Shown: positions 53,278 through 61,426, counted from the first letter of the stretch. The stretch: DNA of 64,000 bases from Archangiaceae bacterium (GCA_016714225.1 JADJNS010000003.1:124001-188000), one strand, 5' to 3'. Notes: generated by a model not told the origin, from the sequence alone. A program made the numbers and translations.

Positions 53278-53866
53278 CTGCAGCGCCGCGCACCCGCTCG
53301 CGCGGGTGGTGCTCACCGGCGGCCCCGGCGCGGGGAAGACCGCGGTGCTCGAGCTGGTGCGGCAGCAGTTCTGCCGCCACGTCGACGTGCTGCCCGAGGC
53401 GGCCAGCATCTTGTTCTCGGGCGGCTTTCGGCGGGGCACCACCCCGGCCGGGCAGGCGGCCACCCAGCGGGCCATCTTCCACACCCAGCGCGAGCTCGAG
53501 GCGGTCGCCGAGGCCGAGAGCCCGGCGGCGCTGACGGTCTGCGACCGCGGCACCGTCGACGGCTTCGCGTACTGGCCGTACCCCGGCGAAGACTTCTTCG
53601 CCGGCATGCACACCACCCGCGAGCACGAGCTGGCGCGCTACCGCGCCGTGATTCACCTGCGCACCCCGGCGGTGGGGGCCTACAACCACGTGAACCCGCT
53701 GCGCATCGAGACCGCGCGCCAGGCCGCCGAATACGACCGCCGCCTCATCGAGGCCTGGGCCGGTCACCCCCACCGCATCTTCGTCGAGAGCTCGACCGCG
53801 TTCGTCGACAAGGCCAGCCGCGCCATCGCGCTCATCGAAGCGCTGCTGCCTGCGTGCTGCCGTTAG
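53264..53866 (+). CDS. AAA_28-type predicted NTPase/kinase
   Basis: 200 residues. Walker A TGGPGAGKTAVLE, a LPEAAS element after strand 2 and TVCDRGTVDGFAYWP (Walker B-like, D-R-G) match the AAA_28 P-loop family related to nucleoside or NadR-like kinases. FVESSTAFVDKASRAI ends the fold. It has a Cys-rich start (MRECDCSAAHP). It is third in the S2P/ATPase operon and its biological substrate is unknown. Confidence 0.78.
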   Translation: MRECDCSAAHPLARVVLTGGPGAGKTAVLELVRQQFCRHVDVLPEAASILFSGGFRRGTTPAGQAATQRAIFHTQRELEAVAEAESPAALTVCDRGTVDGFAYWPYPGEDFFAGMHTTREHELARYRAVIHLRTPAVGAYNHVNPLRIETARQAAEYDRRLIEAWAGHPHRIFVESSTAFVDKASRAIALIEALLPACCR

Positions 53867-53897
53867 CGGGCGGCAGCCTGATTCGACGGGGGGAGAG

Positions 53898-54566
53898 TCA
53901 AGGCGTCTGGCTGACCGCGGCCGGCACGATGCGCTCGGGGGCGAAGATGCGCCGCGCCTGCTCTTGCAGCTCTTTCGCGACCTGGGGCGTCTCGCCGCTG
54001 AACACCAGCACCCGCTGGTTGCGGAGCCTGATGCTCATGCCCTTCACGAACAGCGGGCACGAGGGGCGCTCGAAGCCCTTGGCCTCGGCGTAGGCGAGGT
54101 GGCAGTCGAGGCGGCGGTGGGTGTCGGCCGCGTCGACCTCGGGCTTGAGCTCGAGCTCGATGCCCAGGCGGGTGTCGCGCACCGTGGTGACCCACGAGGC
54201 GAGCAGCGGGCACGCCGACCGCTCGGCGGGCGCGAGGTCGCGGCACGCGCCGGCTTCGAAGGCTTCGAGGCTGCGCGCCGCAGCGAGGTGGTCGGCCGCC
54301 CGGCGCATCTCGCGGTCGGCGGTCTCGAGGTGCTTCGCGGTGGGGTTGTACTCGAAGAGTGACTCGTTGCCCGCCGGGTCGCCGTACCTGCGCGGAGCCA
54401 TCGGGCCCTGCACGGTGAGGCCCGGGTTGTACTGCCCGGCCTCGCGGCGGGCGTTCTCCTGGTGCACGCGGGCCTCGGCGCGGTGCTCGGCGGCAGACAT
54501 CTCTTCGGGCCGGCTGTGGCTGCACGAGACGGCGAGCACGGCGGCGGCCAGCAGTTTGCGGTTCAT
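53898..54566 (-). CDS. Hypothetical lipoprotein
   Basis: 222 residues. The lipoprotein signal MNRKLLAAAVLAVSC (lipobox AVSC) precedes a helical segment (MSAAEHRAEARVHQENARRE), a HLETADREMRRAADHLAAAR helix, and a C-terminal domain with three Cys (GACRDL, ACPLLAS, LDCHLAYAEA, SCPLFVKG) ending VLVFSGETPQVAKELQEQAR. No family is recognised. It is convergent with the AAA gene and divergent from groEL; its promoter H shares the intergenic region. Confidence 0.6.
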   Translation of the reverse strand: MNRKLLAAAVLAVSCSHSRPEEMSAAEHRAEARVHQENARREAGQYNPGLTVQGPMAPRRYGDPAGNESLFEYNPTAKHLETADREMRRAADHLAAARSLEAFEAGACRDLAPAERSACPLLASWVTTVRDTRLGIELELKPEVDAADTHRRLDCHLAYAEAKGFERPSCPLFVKGMSIRLRNQRVLVFSGETPQVAKELQEQARRIFAPERIVPAAVSQTP

Positions 54567-54578
54567 GCCCGGCTTCGC

Positions 54579-54594
54579 TGCAGCGCACGTGCCG
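54579..54594 (-). promoter_or_regulatory. -24/-12 promoter (site H) of the lipoprotein gene
   Basis: CGGCAC-GTGCG-CTGCA on the minus strand: 5 of 6 and 4 of 5 matches, GG-N10-GC exact. ATG 54566 lies 14 nt after the -12 C. Confidence 0.63.
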
Positions 54595-54657
54595 CTCAAC
54601 GCGCACACCGGCACGCCGCGGCCGAGCCACGAAGCGCTTGCAGGCGGGCGAGGGGCG

Positions 54658-54674
54658 AACGCACGAATTGCGCG
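54658..54674. promoter_or_regulatory. Shared palindrome between sites H and I
   Basis: On the minus strand CGCGCAATTCGTGCGTT matches CGCGCAANTCNTGCGCG with two mismatches. The centre is about -98 from H and -65 from I. Confidence 0.5.
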
Positions 54675-54704
54675 CGCCGCTGGCGGGCCGCCGTGCACAC
54701 ACGC

Positions 54705-54720
54705 TGGCACGGGGTCTGAA
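54705..54720 (+). promoter_or_regulatory. -24/-12 promoter (site I) of the groEL operon
   Basis: TGGCAC-GGGGT-CTGAA has a perfect -24 box and 3 of 5 at -12 (A in place of C). ATG 54736 is 17 nt after that base. No CIRCE element is present upstream of this groEL. Confidence 0.55.
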
Positions 54721-54735
54721 CCTGGGCAGCACACC

Positions 54736-56355
54736 ATGACTCACAAACGACTGACCTTCCGTTCGGCGGCACGAGAGAAGATCTTGCGCGGCGCCGCGCA
54801 GCTCGCCGACGCGGTTCGCGTCACGCTCGGGCCCCGCTCGAAGTCGGTGCTGATCGAGAAGAAGTGGGGCAAGCCGGTGGTCTGCGACGACGGCGTGACC
54901 ATCGCCAAAGAGGTCGAGCTGCCCGACGCCGAAGAGAACCTCGGCTGCCAGATGCTGCGCGAGCCCGCCGAGCGCACCCAGAGCGAGGTCGGCGACGGCA
55001 CCACCACCGCCACGCTGTTCGCCCACGCCATCTTGCAAGAGGGCATGCGCAACGTGGTGGCCGGGTCGAACGCGGTGGAGATCAAGCGCGGGCTCGAGCG
55101 CGGCTTCGAGGTGGTGAAGGCCGAGCTCAAGCGCATCTCCAAGCCGGTGGTGGGCAAGAGAGAGCGCGCCCAGGTCGCCACCCTCTCGGCCCACGGCAAC
55201 CCGCAGGTCGGCGAGCTGGTGGCCAACGCGCTCGAGAAGGTCGGCCCCGAGGGCGTGGTCTCGGTCGAAGAGGCGAAGGGCACCTCGACCGAGCTCGAGG
55301 TGGTCGAGGGCATGCAGTTCGACAACGGCTGGCTCAGCCCCTACTTCGTCACCGACCCCGAGCGCATGGAGTGCGTGCTGGTCGACGCGCTGGTGCTGCT
55401 CTACGACAAGCGGGTCGCCACCATGCAGGGCATCGTGCACCTGCTCGAGCACGCGGTGAAGCTGCAGCGCCCGCTGCTGATCATCGCCGAAGACGTCGAG
55501 GGCGAAGCTCTGGCGACGCTCGTGGTGAACAAGCTGCGCGGCGCGCGGCAGGCGGTGGCGGTCAAGGCGCCCGGCTTCGGCGACCGCCGGCGCGCGATGC
55601 TCGAAGACCTCGGCGTGCTCACTGGCGCCCAGGTGCTGAGCGAGGACCTCGGCATCAAGCTCGAGAAGGCGGGGCCCGACCTGCTCGGTCGCGTCAAGCG
55701 CGTCATCGTCACCAAAGAGAAGACCACCCTGGTGGGCGGAGAGGGCGCCAAGCCGAAGATCGCCGGCCGCATCGAGCAGCTGCGCCGCGACCTGCGCGAG
55801 ACCAAGAGCGACTACGACCGCGAGAAGCTGCAAGAGAGGCTGGCCAAGCTCAGCGGCGGGGTGGCCATCATTCGCGTCGGGGCGGCCAGCGAGGCCGAGC
55901 TCAAGCAGCGCAAAGACGCCCTCGACGACGCCATCAACGCCACCAAGGCGGCGGTGGCCGAGGGCATCGTGCCCGGCGCGGGGCTGGGCTTCTTGCGCTG
56001 CATCGCCGCGGTCGAGGCCGAGATGGCCCGGGCCGAAGGAGACGAGCGCATCGGCCTGAAGGTGCTGGCCCACGCCCTCGCCGTGCCGGCGCGGCAGATC
56101 GCCGAGAACTCGGGCTTCGACGGCGGGGTGGTCGCCGAGCGCATGAAGAGCGGCGCCGGAGCGATGGGCTTCGACGCGTCGAAGGGCGTGTACTGCGACC
56201 TGCTCGAGGCCGGCATCATCGACCCCACCAAGGTCGGCCGCGTCGCGCTCGAGAACGCCATCTCGGCGGCCGGCACCCTGCTGCTCACCGAAGCCCTCTT
56301 GACCGAGCTGCCTGCGCCTGCGCCGGCTGCGAAGAGCGGTCTGGAGATGGAGTGA
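54736..56355 (+). CDS. groEL: Stand-alone GroEL-family chaperonin (paralogue)
   Basis: 539 residues. It keeps the ATP-binding motifs VCDDGVTIAKEVELPD and VGDGTTTATLFAHAI, the hinge and apical region (EGMQFDNGWLSPYFVTDPER, KAPGFGDRRRAMLEDLGVLTG) and the GIVPGAG loop. It diverges from housekeeping GroEL: QMLREPAERTQSEVGDG replaces the usual KEVA..TND.AGDG, and the C-terminus is APAPAAKSGLEME instead of GGM repeats. No groES is adjacent. It leads an operon with an efflux system and lies behind a -24/-12 promoter rather than a CIRCE element, suggesting a specialised, stress-inducible chaperonin. Confidence 0.92.
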   Translation: MTHKRLTFRSAAREKILRGAAQLADAVRVTLGPRSKSVLIEKKWGKPVVCDDGVTIAKEVELPDAEENLGCQMLREPAERTQSEVGDGTTTATLFAHAILQEGMRNVVAGSNAVEIKRGLERGFEVVKAELKRISKPVVGKRERAQVATLSAHGNPQVGELVANALEKVGPEGVVSVEEAKGTSTELEVVEGMQFDNGWLSPYFVTDPERMECVLVDALVLLYDKRVATMQGIVHLLEHAVKLQRPLLIIAEDVEGEALATLVVNKLRGARQAVAVKAPGFGDRRRAMLEDLGVLTGAQVLSEDLGIKLEKAGPDLLGRVKRVIVTKEKTTLVGGEGAKPKIAGRIEQLRRDLRETKSDYDREKLQERLAKLSGGVAIIRVGAASEAELKQRKDALDDAINATKAAVAEGIVPGAGLGFLRCIAAVEAEMARAEGDERIGLKVLAHALAVPARQIAENSGFDGGVVAERMKSGAGAMGFDASKGVYCDLLEAGIIDPTKVGRVALENAISAAGTLLLTEALLTELPAPAPAAKSGLEME

Positions 56356-56357
56356 CC

Positions 56358-57593
56358 ATGGACCACGCCATCGCCTCGCCGGCGCCCGCCGGCGCCGCCC
56401 GCCGCTCGCTGCCCGCGCTCATCGACCTCGAGCGCAAGCGCCGCCGCCGCCGCCGCATCATTCTCATCGCCGCCGCCGTGGCGCTGCCGCTGCTGGTGGC
56501 GGCGGTGCTCTTCGCGCTGCGGCCTCGCCCGGTGCCGATGGGCGAGCGCTTTCGCGTGCAGCCGGTGAGCCACGGCGACGTCACCCGGGTGGTGCGCGCG
56601 ACGGGCCACGTCGAGGCCATCACCCAGGTGTCGGTGGGCGCCGAGGTCTCGGGCCGCATCGCCAAGGTGCTGGTCGACTTCAACGACCGGGTGAAGGCCG
56701 GTCAGGTGCTGGCGCAGTTCGACGAGAAGGCGCTCGACGCCCAGCGGGTGCAGATCGAAGCCCAGCTGGCGGCGGCGCGCGCGGGGCTGGCCCAGGCGCG
56801 CGTCGACCTCGAGCAGGCGCGGCGCAACCGCGCCAGGTCCGACGCGCTGTTCGGCAAGAGCGCGCAGAGCGAGGCCGAGCACGAGTCGGCGCGCTCGGCC
56901 GAGGCGCTGGCCGAGGCCCGGGTGTCGGCCGCGACCGCCCAGGTGGCCGCGCAAGAGGCGTCTCGCTCGCTGGCGCGCACCAACCTCGAGCACGCGGTGG
57001 TGCGCTCGCCCATCGATGGGGTGGTCATCACCCGCACCATCGACCCGGGGCAGACCGTGGCGGCGATGCTGCAGACGCCGGTGCTGTTCGTGGTGGCCGC
57101 CGACCTCGAGCGCATGCGGGTGGTCACCGCGGTCGACGAGGCCGACATCGGCGAGGTGCACGAGGGGCAGCTGGCGACCTTCACCGTCAACGCCTTTCCC
57201 GACCGGCCCTTCGAGGGCCGGGTGACCGAGGTGCGCAACTCACCGGCGGTGGTGCAAGACGTGGTGACCTACGGCGCGGTGGTCGAGGTGCAGAACGAGG
57301 GCTTGAGGCTCAAGCCGGGCATGACCGCCTCGGTGAAGGTGCGCACCGCCCAGGCGCAGGCCGTCGCGCGGGTGCCGAACGGGGCGCTCCACTTCGTGCC
57401 TCCGCAGGCCGAGCGGGGCGCCGGCCCGACGGTGTGGGTGCTCGAGGCCGGCGGGCCCCGCCAGGTGCCGGTCGAGCCCGGCATCTCGGACGGCGAGCTC
57501 ACCGAGGTGCGCGGGGTGCCCGAGGGCACCCAGGTGCTGGTCGAGCTGACCCCGGCGGGAAAGAAGGCCTATGGGCTCGACCACAAGAAGTGA
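56358..57593 (+). CDS. MacA-like periplasmic adaptor (HlyD/RND family)
   Basis: 411 residues. After a basic segment (KRRRRRR) one helix (IILIAAAVALPLLVAAVLFAL, about 33-53) anchors it in the inner membrane. The barrel-sandwich part (VVRATGHVEAITQVSVGAEVSG), a coiled-coil hairpin (about 125-215, AARAGLAQARVDLEQARRNR) and the return strand HAVVRSPIDGVVITRTIDPG define the adaptor. It links the downstream ABC transporter to an outer-membrane channel not found here. It starts 2 bp after the groEL stop. Confidence 0.9.
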   Translation: MDHAIASPAPAGAARRSLPALIDLERKRRRRRRIILIAAAVALPLLVAAVLFALRPRPVPMGERFRVQPVSHGDVTRVVRATGHVEAITQVSVGAEVSGRIAKVLVDFNDRVKAGQVLAQFDEKALDAQRVQIEAQLAAARAGLAQARVDLEQARRNRARSDALFGKSAQSEAEHESARSAEALAEARVSAATAQVAAQEASRSLARTNLEHAVVRSPIDGVVITRTIDPGQTVAAMLQTPVLFVVAADLERMRVVTAVDEADIGEVHEGQLATFTVNAFPDRPFEGRVTEVRNSPAVVQDVVTYGAVVEVQNEGLRLKPGMTASVKVRTAQAQAVARVPNGALHFVPPQAERGAGPTVWVLEAGGPRQVPVEPGISDGELTEVRGVPEGTQVLVELTPAGKKAYGLDHKK

Positions 57594-58281
57594 GCCGCTG
57601 CTCGAGCTCAAAGGAGCGTGGAAGGCGTACGGCGAGGGCGAGGCCCGGGTGCGCGCGCTCGACGGCGTCGACCTGCAGGTGCGCGACGGAGAGTTCGTCG
57701 CCATCACCGGCGCTTCGGGCTCGGGCAAGTCGACCGCGGTGAGCGTGCTGGGGTGCCTCGAGCTCTTGTCGGGCGGCGAGTACCGCATCGAGGGCATCGA
57801 GGTGCAGCAGCTCGACCCCGACGTGCTGGCGGCGCTGCGCAACGAGCGGTTCGGCTTCGTGTTCCAGAGCTACAACCTGCTCTCGCGCACCTCGGCGCTC
57901 GAGAACGTGGCGCTGCCCCTGGTCTACGCCGGCGTGTCGCAGGCCGAGCGCCACCAGCGGGCGGCGCGGGCGCTCGAGCGGGTGGGGCTGGCGGGCCGGG
58001 AGCAGGCGCGGCCCAACCAGCTCTCGGGCGGGCAGCAGCAGCGGGTGGCCATCGCGCGCGCGCTGGTCAACGACCCGGCGGTGCTGCTGGCCGACGAGCC
58101 CACCGGCAACCTCGACTCGAAGATGGGCGCCGAGGTGATGCAGCTCATCTCGGGGTTGAACCACGAGCTGGGCATCACCGTGCTGATGGTGACCCACGAC
58201 CCCACCTGCGCGGCGTGGGCCGAGCGCCAGGTGGTGTTCAAAGACGGCCGCATCTTGCGCGACGAACGAAAGGCGGCGTGA
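57571..58281 (+). CDS. MacB/LolD-type ABC ATPase
   Basis: 236 residues. Walker A TGASGSGKSTAVS, Q-loop VFQSYNLL, signature LSGGQQQRVAIARAL, Walker B VLLADEPTGNLDSK and switch His MVTHDPTC are complete. The SYNLL and NLDSK wording is typical of the MacB/LolD clade. It overlaps the adaptor gene by 23 bp and the permease by one base, so the three form one exporter. Confidence 0.92.
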   Translation: MGSTTRSEPLLELKGAWKAYGEGEARVRALDGVDLQVRDGEFVAITGASGSGKSTAVSVLGCLELLSGGEYRIEGIEVQQLDPDVLAALRNERFGFVFQSYNLLSRTSALENVALPLVYAGVSQAERHQRAARALERVGLAGREQARPNQLSGGQQQRVAIARALVNDPAVLLADEPTGNLDSKMGAEVMQLISGLNHELGITVLMVTHDPTCAAWAERQVVFKDGRILRDERKAA

Positions 58282-59495
58282 TGAAGCTCTCTTCGACCGG
58301 CCAGCTGGCGCTCTCGGCGCTGCTGCGCAACCGCATGCGCTCGGTGCTGACCACGCTGGGCATCGTCATCGGCGTGGCCGCGGTGCTGATGATGCAGTCG
58401 CTGGGGCAGGGCGCCACCGCGTACGTGGCCGAGGCCATCTCGGGGCTGGGCACCAACGTGCTGATGGTGGTGCCCGGCGGCACCAGCCGCGGCATGGGCG
58501 GCATGACGCTGGGGGTGCCGCTCTTCACCCAGGCCGACGTCGACGCGCTGCGCCTCTCGGCGCGCGACGTGGGCCACCTCGCGCCGGTGAACACCCGGCC
58601 GATGCGGGTGGTGGCCTCGGCCATCAACCGCAGCACCTCGGTGAGCGGCGTCGCGCCCGAGTACTTCGAGATTCGCGAGTGGGGCGTGCAGGCCGGCCGG
58701 CTGCTGTCGAAGGAAGACGAGCGCGACGCGGCGCAGGTCTGCCTGGTGGGCCAGACCAACGCCGACGCGCTGTTCCCCGGCGAGCAGGCGCTGGGGCGCG
58801 AGCTGCGGGTGCGGCAGATGTCGTGCCGCATCATCGGGGTGCTCGAGGCCAAGGGCGCCTCGGCGTTCGGCACCGATCAAGACGACGTGGTGATGATGCC
58901 GTACTCGACCTTTTCCCGGCGCATCATCGGCACCGACCGGGTGGCGATGTTCATGGTCTCGGCGGTGGCCTCAGATCGCATCGACGCGGCGAAGGAGCAG
59001 ATCGTCGCCACCCTGCGCCGCCGGCGTCACCTGCCCGAGGGCGAAGACGACGACTTCGGGGTGAGAGACCCCCGCGAGATGCAGGCGCTGCTCACCAAGG
59101 TGACCGGGGTGCTCACCACGCTGCTGGCCGGGGTCGCCGCCATCTCGCTGCTGGTGGGCGGCATCGGCATCATGAACATCATGCTGGTGTCGGTGACCGA
59201 GCGCACCCGCGAGATCGGCGTGCGCCTCGCCGTCGGCGCGCGCGCCCGCGACATTCTCACCCAGTTCCTGGTCGAGGCCATCGCGCTCTCGGCGGTGGGC
59301 GGGGTCGGCGGCGTCGCGCTCGGGCTGCTGGGCGCGGTGGGGCTGACCAAGGGGGTCAACGTGCCGTTCGTGATGCCGACCTTCGCCATACCGGTGGCGT
59401 TCGGGGTGTCGGTCGCGGTCGGGGTGTTGTTCGGAGTGGTGCCCGCGCGCAAGGCGGCGCGGCTCAACCCGCTGGCGGCCCTGCGCTTCGAGTAG
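58281..59495 (+). CDS. MacB-like ABC permease (FtsX domain)
   Basis: 404 residues with the four-helix MacB topology: helix 1 in LTTLGIVIGVAAVLMMQSLG, a large periplasmic domain (about 50-270), then three helices (GVLTTLLAGVAAISLLVGGI, LGLLGAVGLTKGVNVPFVM, VSVAVGVLFGVVPARKAARL). MLVSVTERTREIGVRLAVGA is the FtsX signature. With the adaptor and ATPase it would export a peptide, lipid or toxic compound from the periplasm. Start ATG overlaps the ATPase stop (TGATG). Confidence 0.92.
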   Translation: MKLSSTGQLALSALLRNRMRSVLTTLGIVIGVAAVLMMQSLGQGATAYVAEAISGLGTNVLMVVPGGTSRGMGGMTLGVPLFTQADVDALRLSARDVGHLAPVNTRPMRVVASAINRSTSVSGVAPEYFEIREWGVQAGRLLSKEDERDAAQVCLVGQTNADALFPGEQALGRELRVRQMSCRIIGVLEAKGASAFGTDQDDVVMMPYSTFSRRIIGTDRVAMFMVSAVASDRIDAAKEQIVATLRRRRHLPEGEDDDFGVRDPREMQALLTKVTGVLTTLLAGVAAISLLVGGIGIMNIMLVSVTERTREIGVRLAVGARARDILTQFLVEAIALSAVGGVGGVALGLLGAVGLTKGVNVPFVMPTFAIPVAFGVSVAVGVLFGVVPARKAARLNPLAALRFE

Positions 59496-59507
59496 AGCCC
59501 TGCCCAG

Positions 59508-60323
59508 ATGCGCCTCGTTCACCTCAGCGACCTTCACCACCAGCTCGACTGGCGGCAGCGCTCGTGGTGGAGCAGCGGGTGGCGCGGCGCCCCGGGGCGG
59601 TTCGAGCTGCACGGCCTCAAGCGGCTCGAGCGCTTCGCCCAGGCGAGAGAGCGCATCACCCGCCTGGTCGACGCCGCGCTCGAGGCCGAGCCCGACCAGG
59701 TGCTGCTCACCGGAGACCTGACCGCGCTGGGAGACCCCACCGAGCTCGGCGAGGTGCGGGCGCTGCTCGCGCCGCTGATCGACTCGGGCAAGCTGCTGGT
59801 GATTCCCGGCAACCACGACCGGTACACCGACGCCCCCGGCGCGCGCCACTTCGAGCGCGTGTTCGCCGACCTGCTCGGCGACGAGGGGTGGCCGAGCGTG
59901 AAGCTGGTCGGCGAGCGCTTCGCGGTGGTGGGCCTCGACAGCACCCGCGTCTGGGGGTGGGGCCACTACCTCTTCGGCCGCATCGGCGCGGCGCAGCTCG
60001 GGGCGCTGCGCCGGCTGCTCGACTCGCCGCGGCTGGCAGGGCGCACCGTGCTGGTGATGGTTCACCACGGCCCCCACGGCCCGAGCGGCGGCTTCGACTG
60101 GCGCGAGAGCGGGCTGCTCGACGCCGGCGCCCTGCTCGAGGTGCTGCGCGACCGGCCGGTGGTGGTGCTGCACGGCCACTCGCACCACCGCTACTGGCAC
60201 CGGGCCGGCAGCGGCGCGCCGCACCGGCTGGGGGCGGGAAGCTCGACCGAGCAGCAGGGCTACTGGGAGCTCGAGCTCGACGACCACCTGCGGCTCGAGG
60301 CCGCGGCCAGGCCGCTGCGCTGA
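59508..60323 (+). CDS. Calcineurin-like metallophosphoesterase (paralogue of 4493-5353)
   Basis: 271 residues. Motifs: MRLVHLSDLHHQLDW (DxH), LTGDLTALGDP, IPGNHDRYTD, MVHHGPHG and LHGHSHHRYWH. It shares the closing GAGSST-QQGYWELEL block with the paralogue at 4493. It follows the permease after 12 bp, so it belongs to the groEL operon. Substrate unknown; the basic, Trp-rich segment WRQRSWWSSGWRGAPGR after the first motif is a peculiarity. Confidence 0.85.
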   Translation: MRLVHLSDLHHQLDWRQRSWWSSGWRGAPGRFELHGLKRLERFAQARERITRLVDAALEAEPDQVLLTGDLTALGDPTELGEVRALLAPLIDSGKLLVIPGNHDRYTDAPGARHFERVFADLLGDEGWPSVKLVGERFAVVGLDSTRVWGWGHYLFGRIGAAQLGALRRLLDSPRLAGRTVLVMVHHGPHGPSGGFDWRESGLLDAGALLEVLRDRPVVVLHGHSHHRYWHRAGSGAPHRLGAGSSTEQQGYWELELDDHLRLEAAARPLR

Positions 60324-60934
60324 GGCTCGCGCCCGGGCCGCGCGAAGAACAGCGCCCAGAACACCGCCGCCATCATCAGGCCGGCCACCACGTCGACCGC
60401 GTAGTGCTGCTTGGCGGTGAGGGTCGAGACCGCCACCGCGGTGGCCCAGCTGGTCCACACGGTGAACGTGGCGCGCGAGCGTCGCCACAGCGAGAAGGCG
60501 GCCAGGTACGAGCCGGCCACGTGCATGCTGGGCAGGCAGCTGGTGGGCAGGTCGACCTGGCGCAGCAAGGCGAAGGCGCGCACGGTGAGGCCGTCACCGC
60601 TCAGGGGAAAAGACTCGCGCGGAAACACGGTGGGCCAGGCCAGGTGCACCGCCGAGCCGACCACCAGCAGCGCGAAGTACGCGCGCGCGAAGCGGGTGGC
60701 CTCACCCCAGGTGCGCACCAGCAGAAACGCGCTGGCCACCAGCAGGTAGTCCGAGAAGTAGATCCACAAGGTGAGCGGTACGAACGGCACCGCCGCGTCG
60801 ACCGGGGTCCACGGCAGCAGGGCGGGGGCCTTCAGCTGCACGTGGTTCGGCACCAGGTACAGCACCGCGTTCACGCTGCTCGCCGCTGCCGCCACCATCA
60901 GCCGGGCGCCGAACGAGATGGGCCGGTCGCTCAT
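60260..60934 (-). CDS. PAP2-superfamily membrane phosphatase
   Basis: 224 residues with six helices. The catalytic parts CLPSMHVAGSYLAAFSLW (SxxH, about 143) and KQHYAVDVVAGLMMA (third motif, His about 182) mark a PAP2 lipid phosphatase or inositol phosphorylceramide synthase-like enzyme; the first motif (KxxxxxxRP) is weak. The C-terminal Ser/Arg tail overlaps the convergent metallophosphoesterase by 64 bp. It shares an ATGA overlap with the CBS gene upstream. Confidence 0.8.
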   Translation of the reverse strand: MSDRPISFGARLMVAAAASSVNAVLYLVPNHVQLKAPALLPWTPVDAAVPFVPLTLWIYFSDYLLVASAFLLVRTWGEATRFARAYFALLVVGSAVHLAWPTVFPRESFPLSGDGLTVRAFALLRQVDLPTSCLPSMHVAGSYLAAFSLWRRSRATFTVWTSWATAVAVSTLTAKQHYAVDVVAGLMMAAVFWALFFARPGREPQRSGLAAASSRRWSSSSSSQ

Positions 60935-61374
60935 CGCGGGTCGGCGGCGCCCGACTCCCGGCTCGCCACCGCGCGCAACAGCTGCGCGGTTCGCTCGTGG
61001 GAAGGCTCGACTTGCGCGAGGTCGGCGAGGCTGATGACGCCCAGCAGCGCGCCCGCCCCGTCGACCACCAGCGCGCGCGAGCGCCGGGTCTGCTCCATGC
61101 GCGCCTCGAGCACCCGCACGCTCTCTTCCGGCCCACAGGTGCACAGGGGCCCCGCGGTCATCAGCGCCACCACCGGGGTCTCGGGCGGCAGCCGCTCGGC
61201 CACCACGCGAAGCGCCAGGTCGCGGTCGGTGACCACCCCGACCACCACCCCCTTGTCGTCGACCACCGGTACGAAGCCGAGCTGGTCGTCGCGCATGATT
61301 TGCGCGCATTCGGCCGCCGACGACGAAACTTTGCAGCAGCGGACCTTGCGGCTCATCACGTCTTTGCAGTGCAT
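60931..61374 (-). CDS. CBS-pair domain protein
   Basis: 147 residues from MHCKDVMSRKVRCC. Two CBS motifs are seen: CAQIMRDDQLGFVPVVDDKG with GVVTDRDLALRV, and VRVLEARMEQTRRSRALVVD with GVISLADLAQV. A longer frame to 61428 exists, but the start at 61374 fits both the family beginning and the 15-nt spacing to promoter J. CCKVSSSAAECAQ has an unusual Cys pair. It probably senses adenine nucleotides. It is coupled to the PAP2 gene. Confidence 0.87.
   Translation of the reverse strand: MHCKDVMSRKVRCCKVSSSAAECAQIMRDDQLGFVPVVDDKGVVVGVVTDRDLALRVVAERLPPETPVVALMTAGPLCTCGPEESVRVLEARMEQTRRSRALVVDGAGALLGVISLADLAQVEPSHERTAQLLRAVASRESGAADPR
61290..61306. promoter_or_regulatory. Shared-palindrome match inside the CBS gene, upstream of site K
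   Basis: On the minus strand CGCGCAAATCATGCGCG fits CGCGCAANTCNTGCGCG at every defined base. Its centre is about -126 from the K start. It is coded by A-Q-I-M-R-D of the CBS domain, so codon constraint alone could produce it. Confidence 0.4.
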
Positions 61375-61387
61375 GCCCGAGAGAAGT

Positions 61388-61403
61388 TGCAGGGCGCGTG
61401 CCC
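61388..61403 (-). promoter_or_regulatory. -24/-12 promoter (site J) of the CBS-PAP2 operon
   Basis: GGGCAC-GCGCC-CTGCA on the minus strand: 5 of 6 and 4 of 5 matches, GG-N10-GC exact. ATG 61374 is 15 nt after the -12 C. Confidence 0.62.
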
Positions 61404-61413
61404 GCTTCTTGCT
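61398..61413 (+). promoter_or_regulatory. -24/-12 promoter (site K) of the HhH gene
   Basis: GTGCCC-GCTTC-TTGCT has a perfect -12 box (TTGCT) and 3 of 6 at -24. Its -24 hexamer is the same six base pairs as that of site J read on the other strand. ATG 61427 is 15 nt after the -12 C. Confidence 0.5.
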
Positions 61414-61426
61414 TGATGCCAGAGCC

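Noticed and set aside
50575..53616. A 1013-codon open frame on the minus strand across the P-type ATPase gene
   Set aside because: It is antisense to a gene with complete P-type ATPase motifs. High GC in third codon positions leaves the opposite frame free of stops. Its composition (His/Arg/Gln/Gly-rich) is typical of such shadows.
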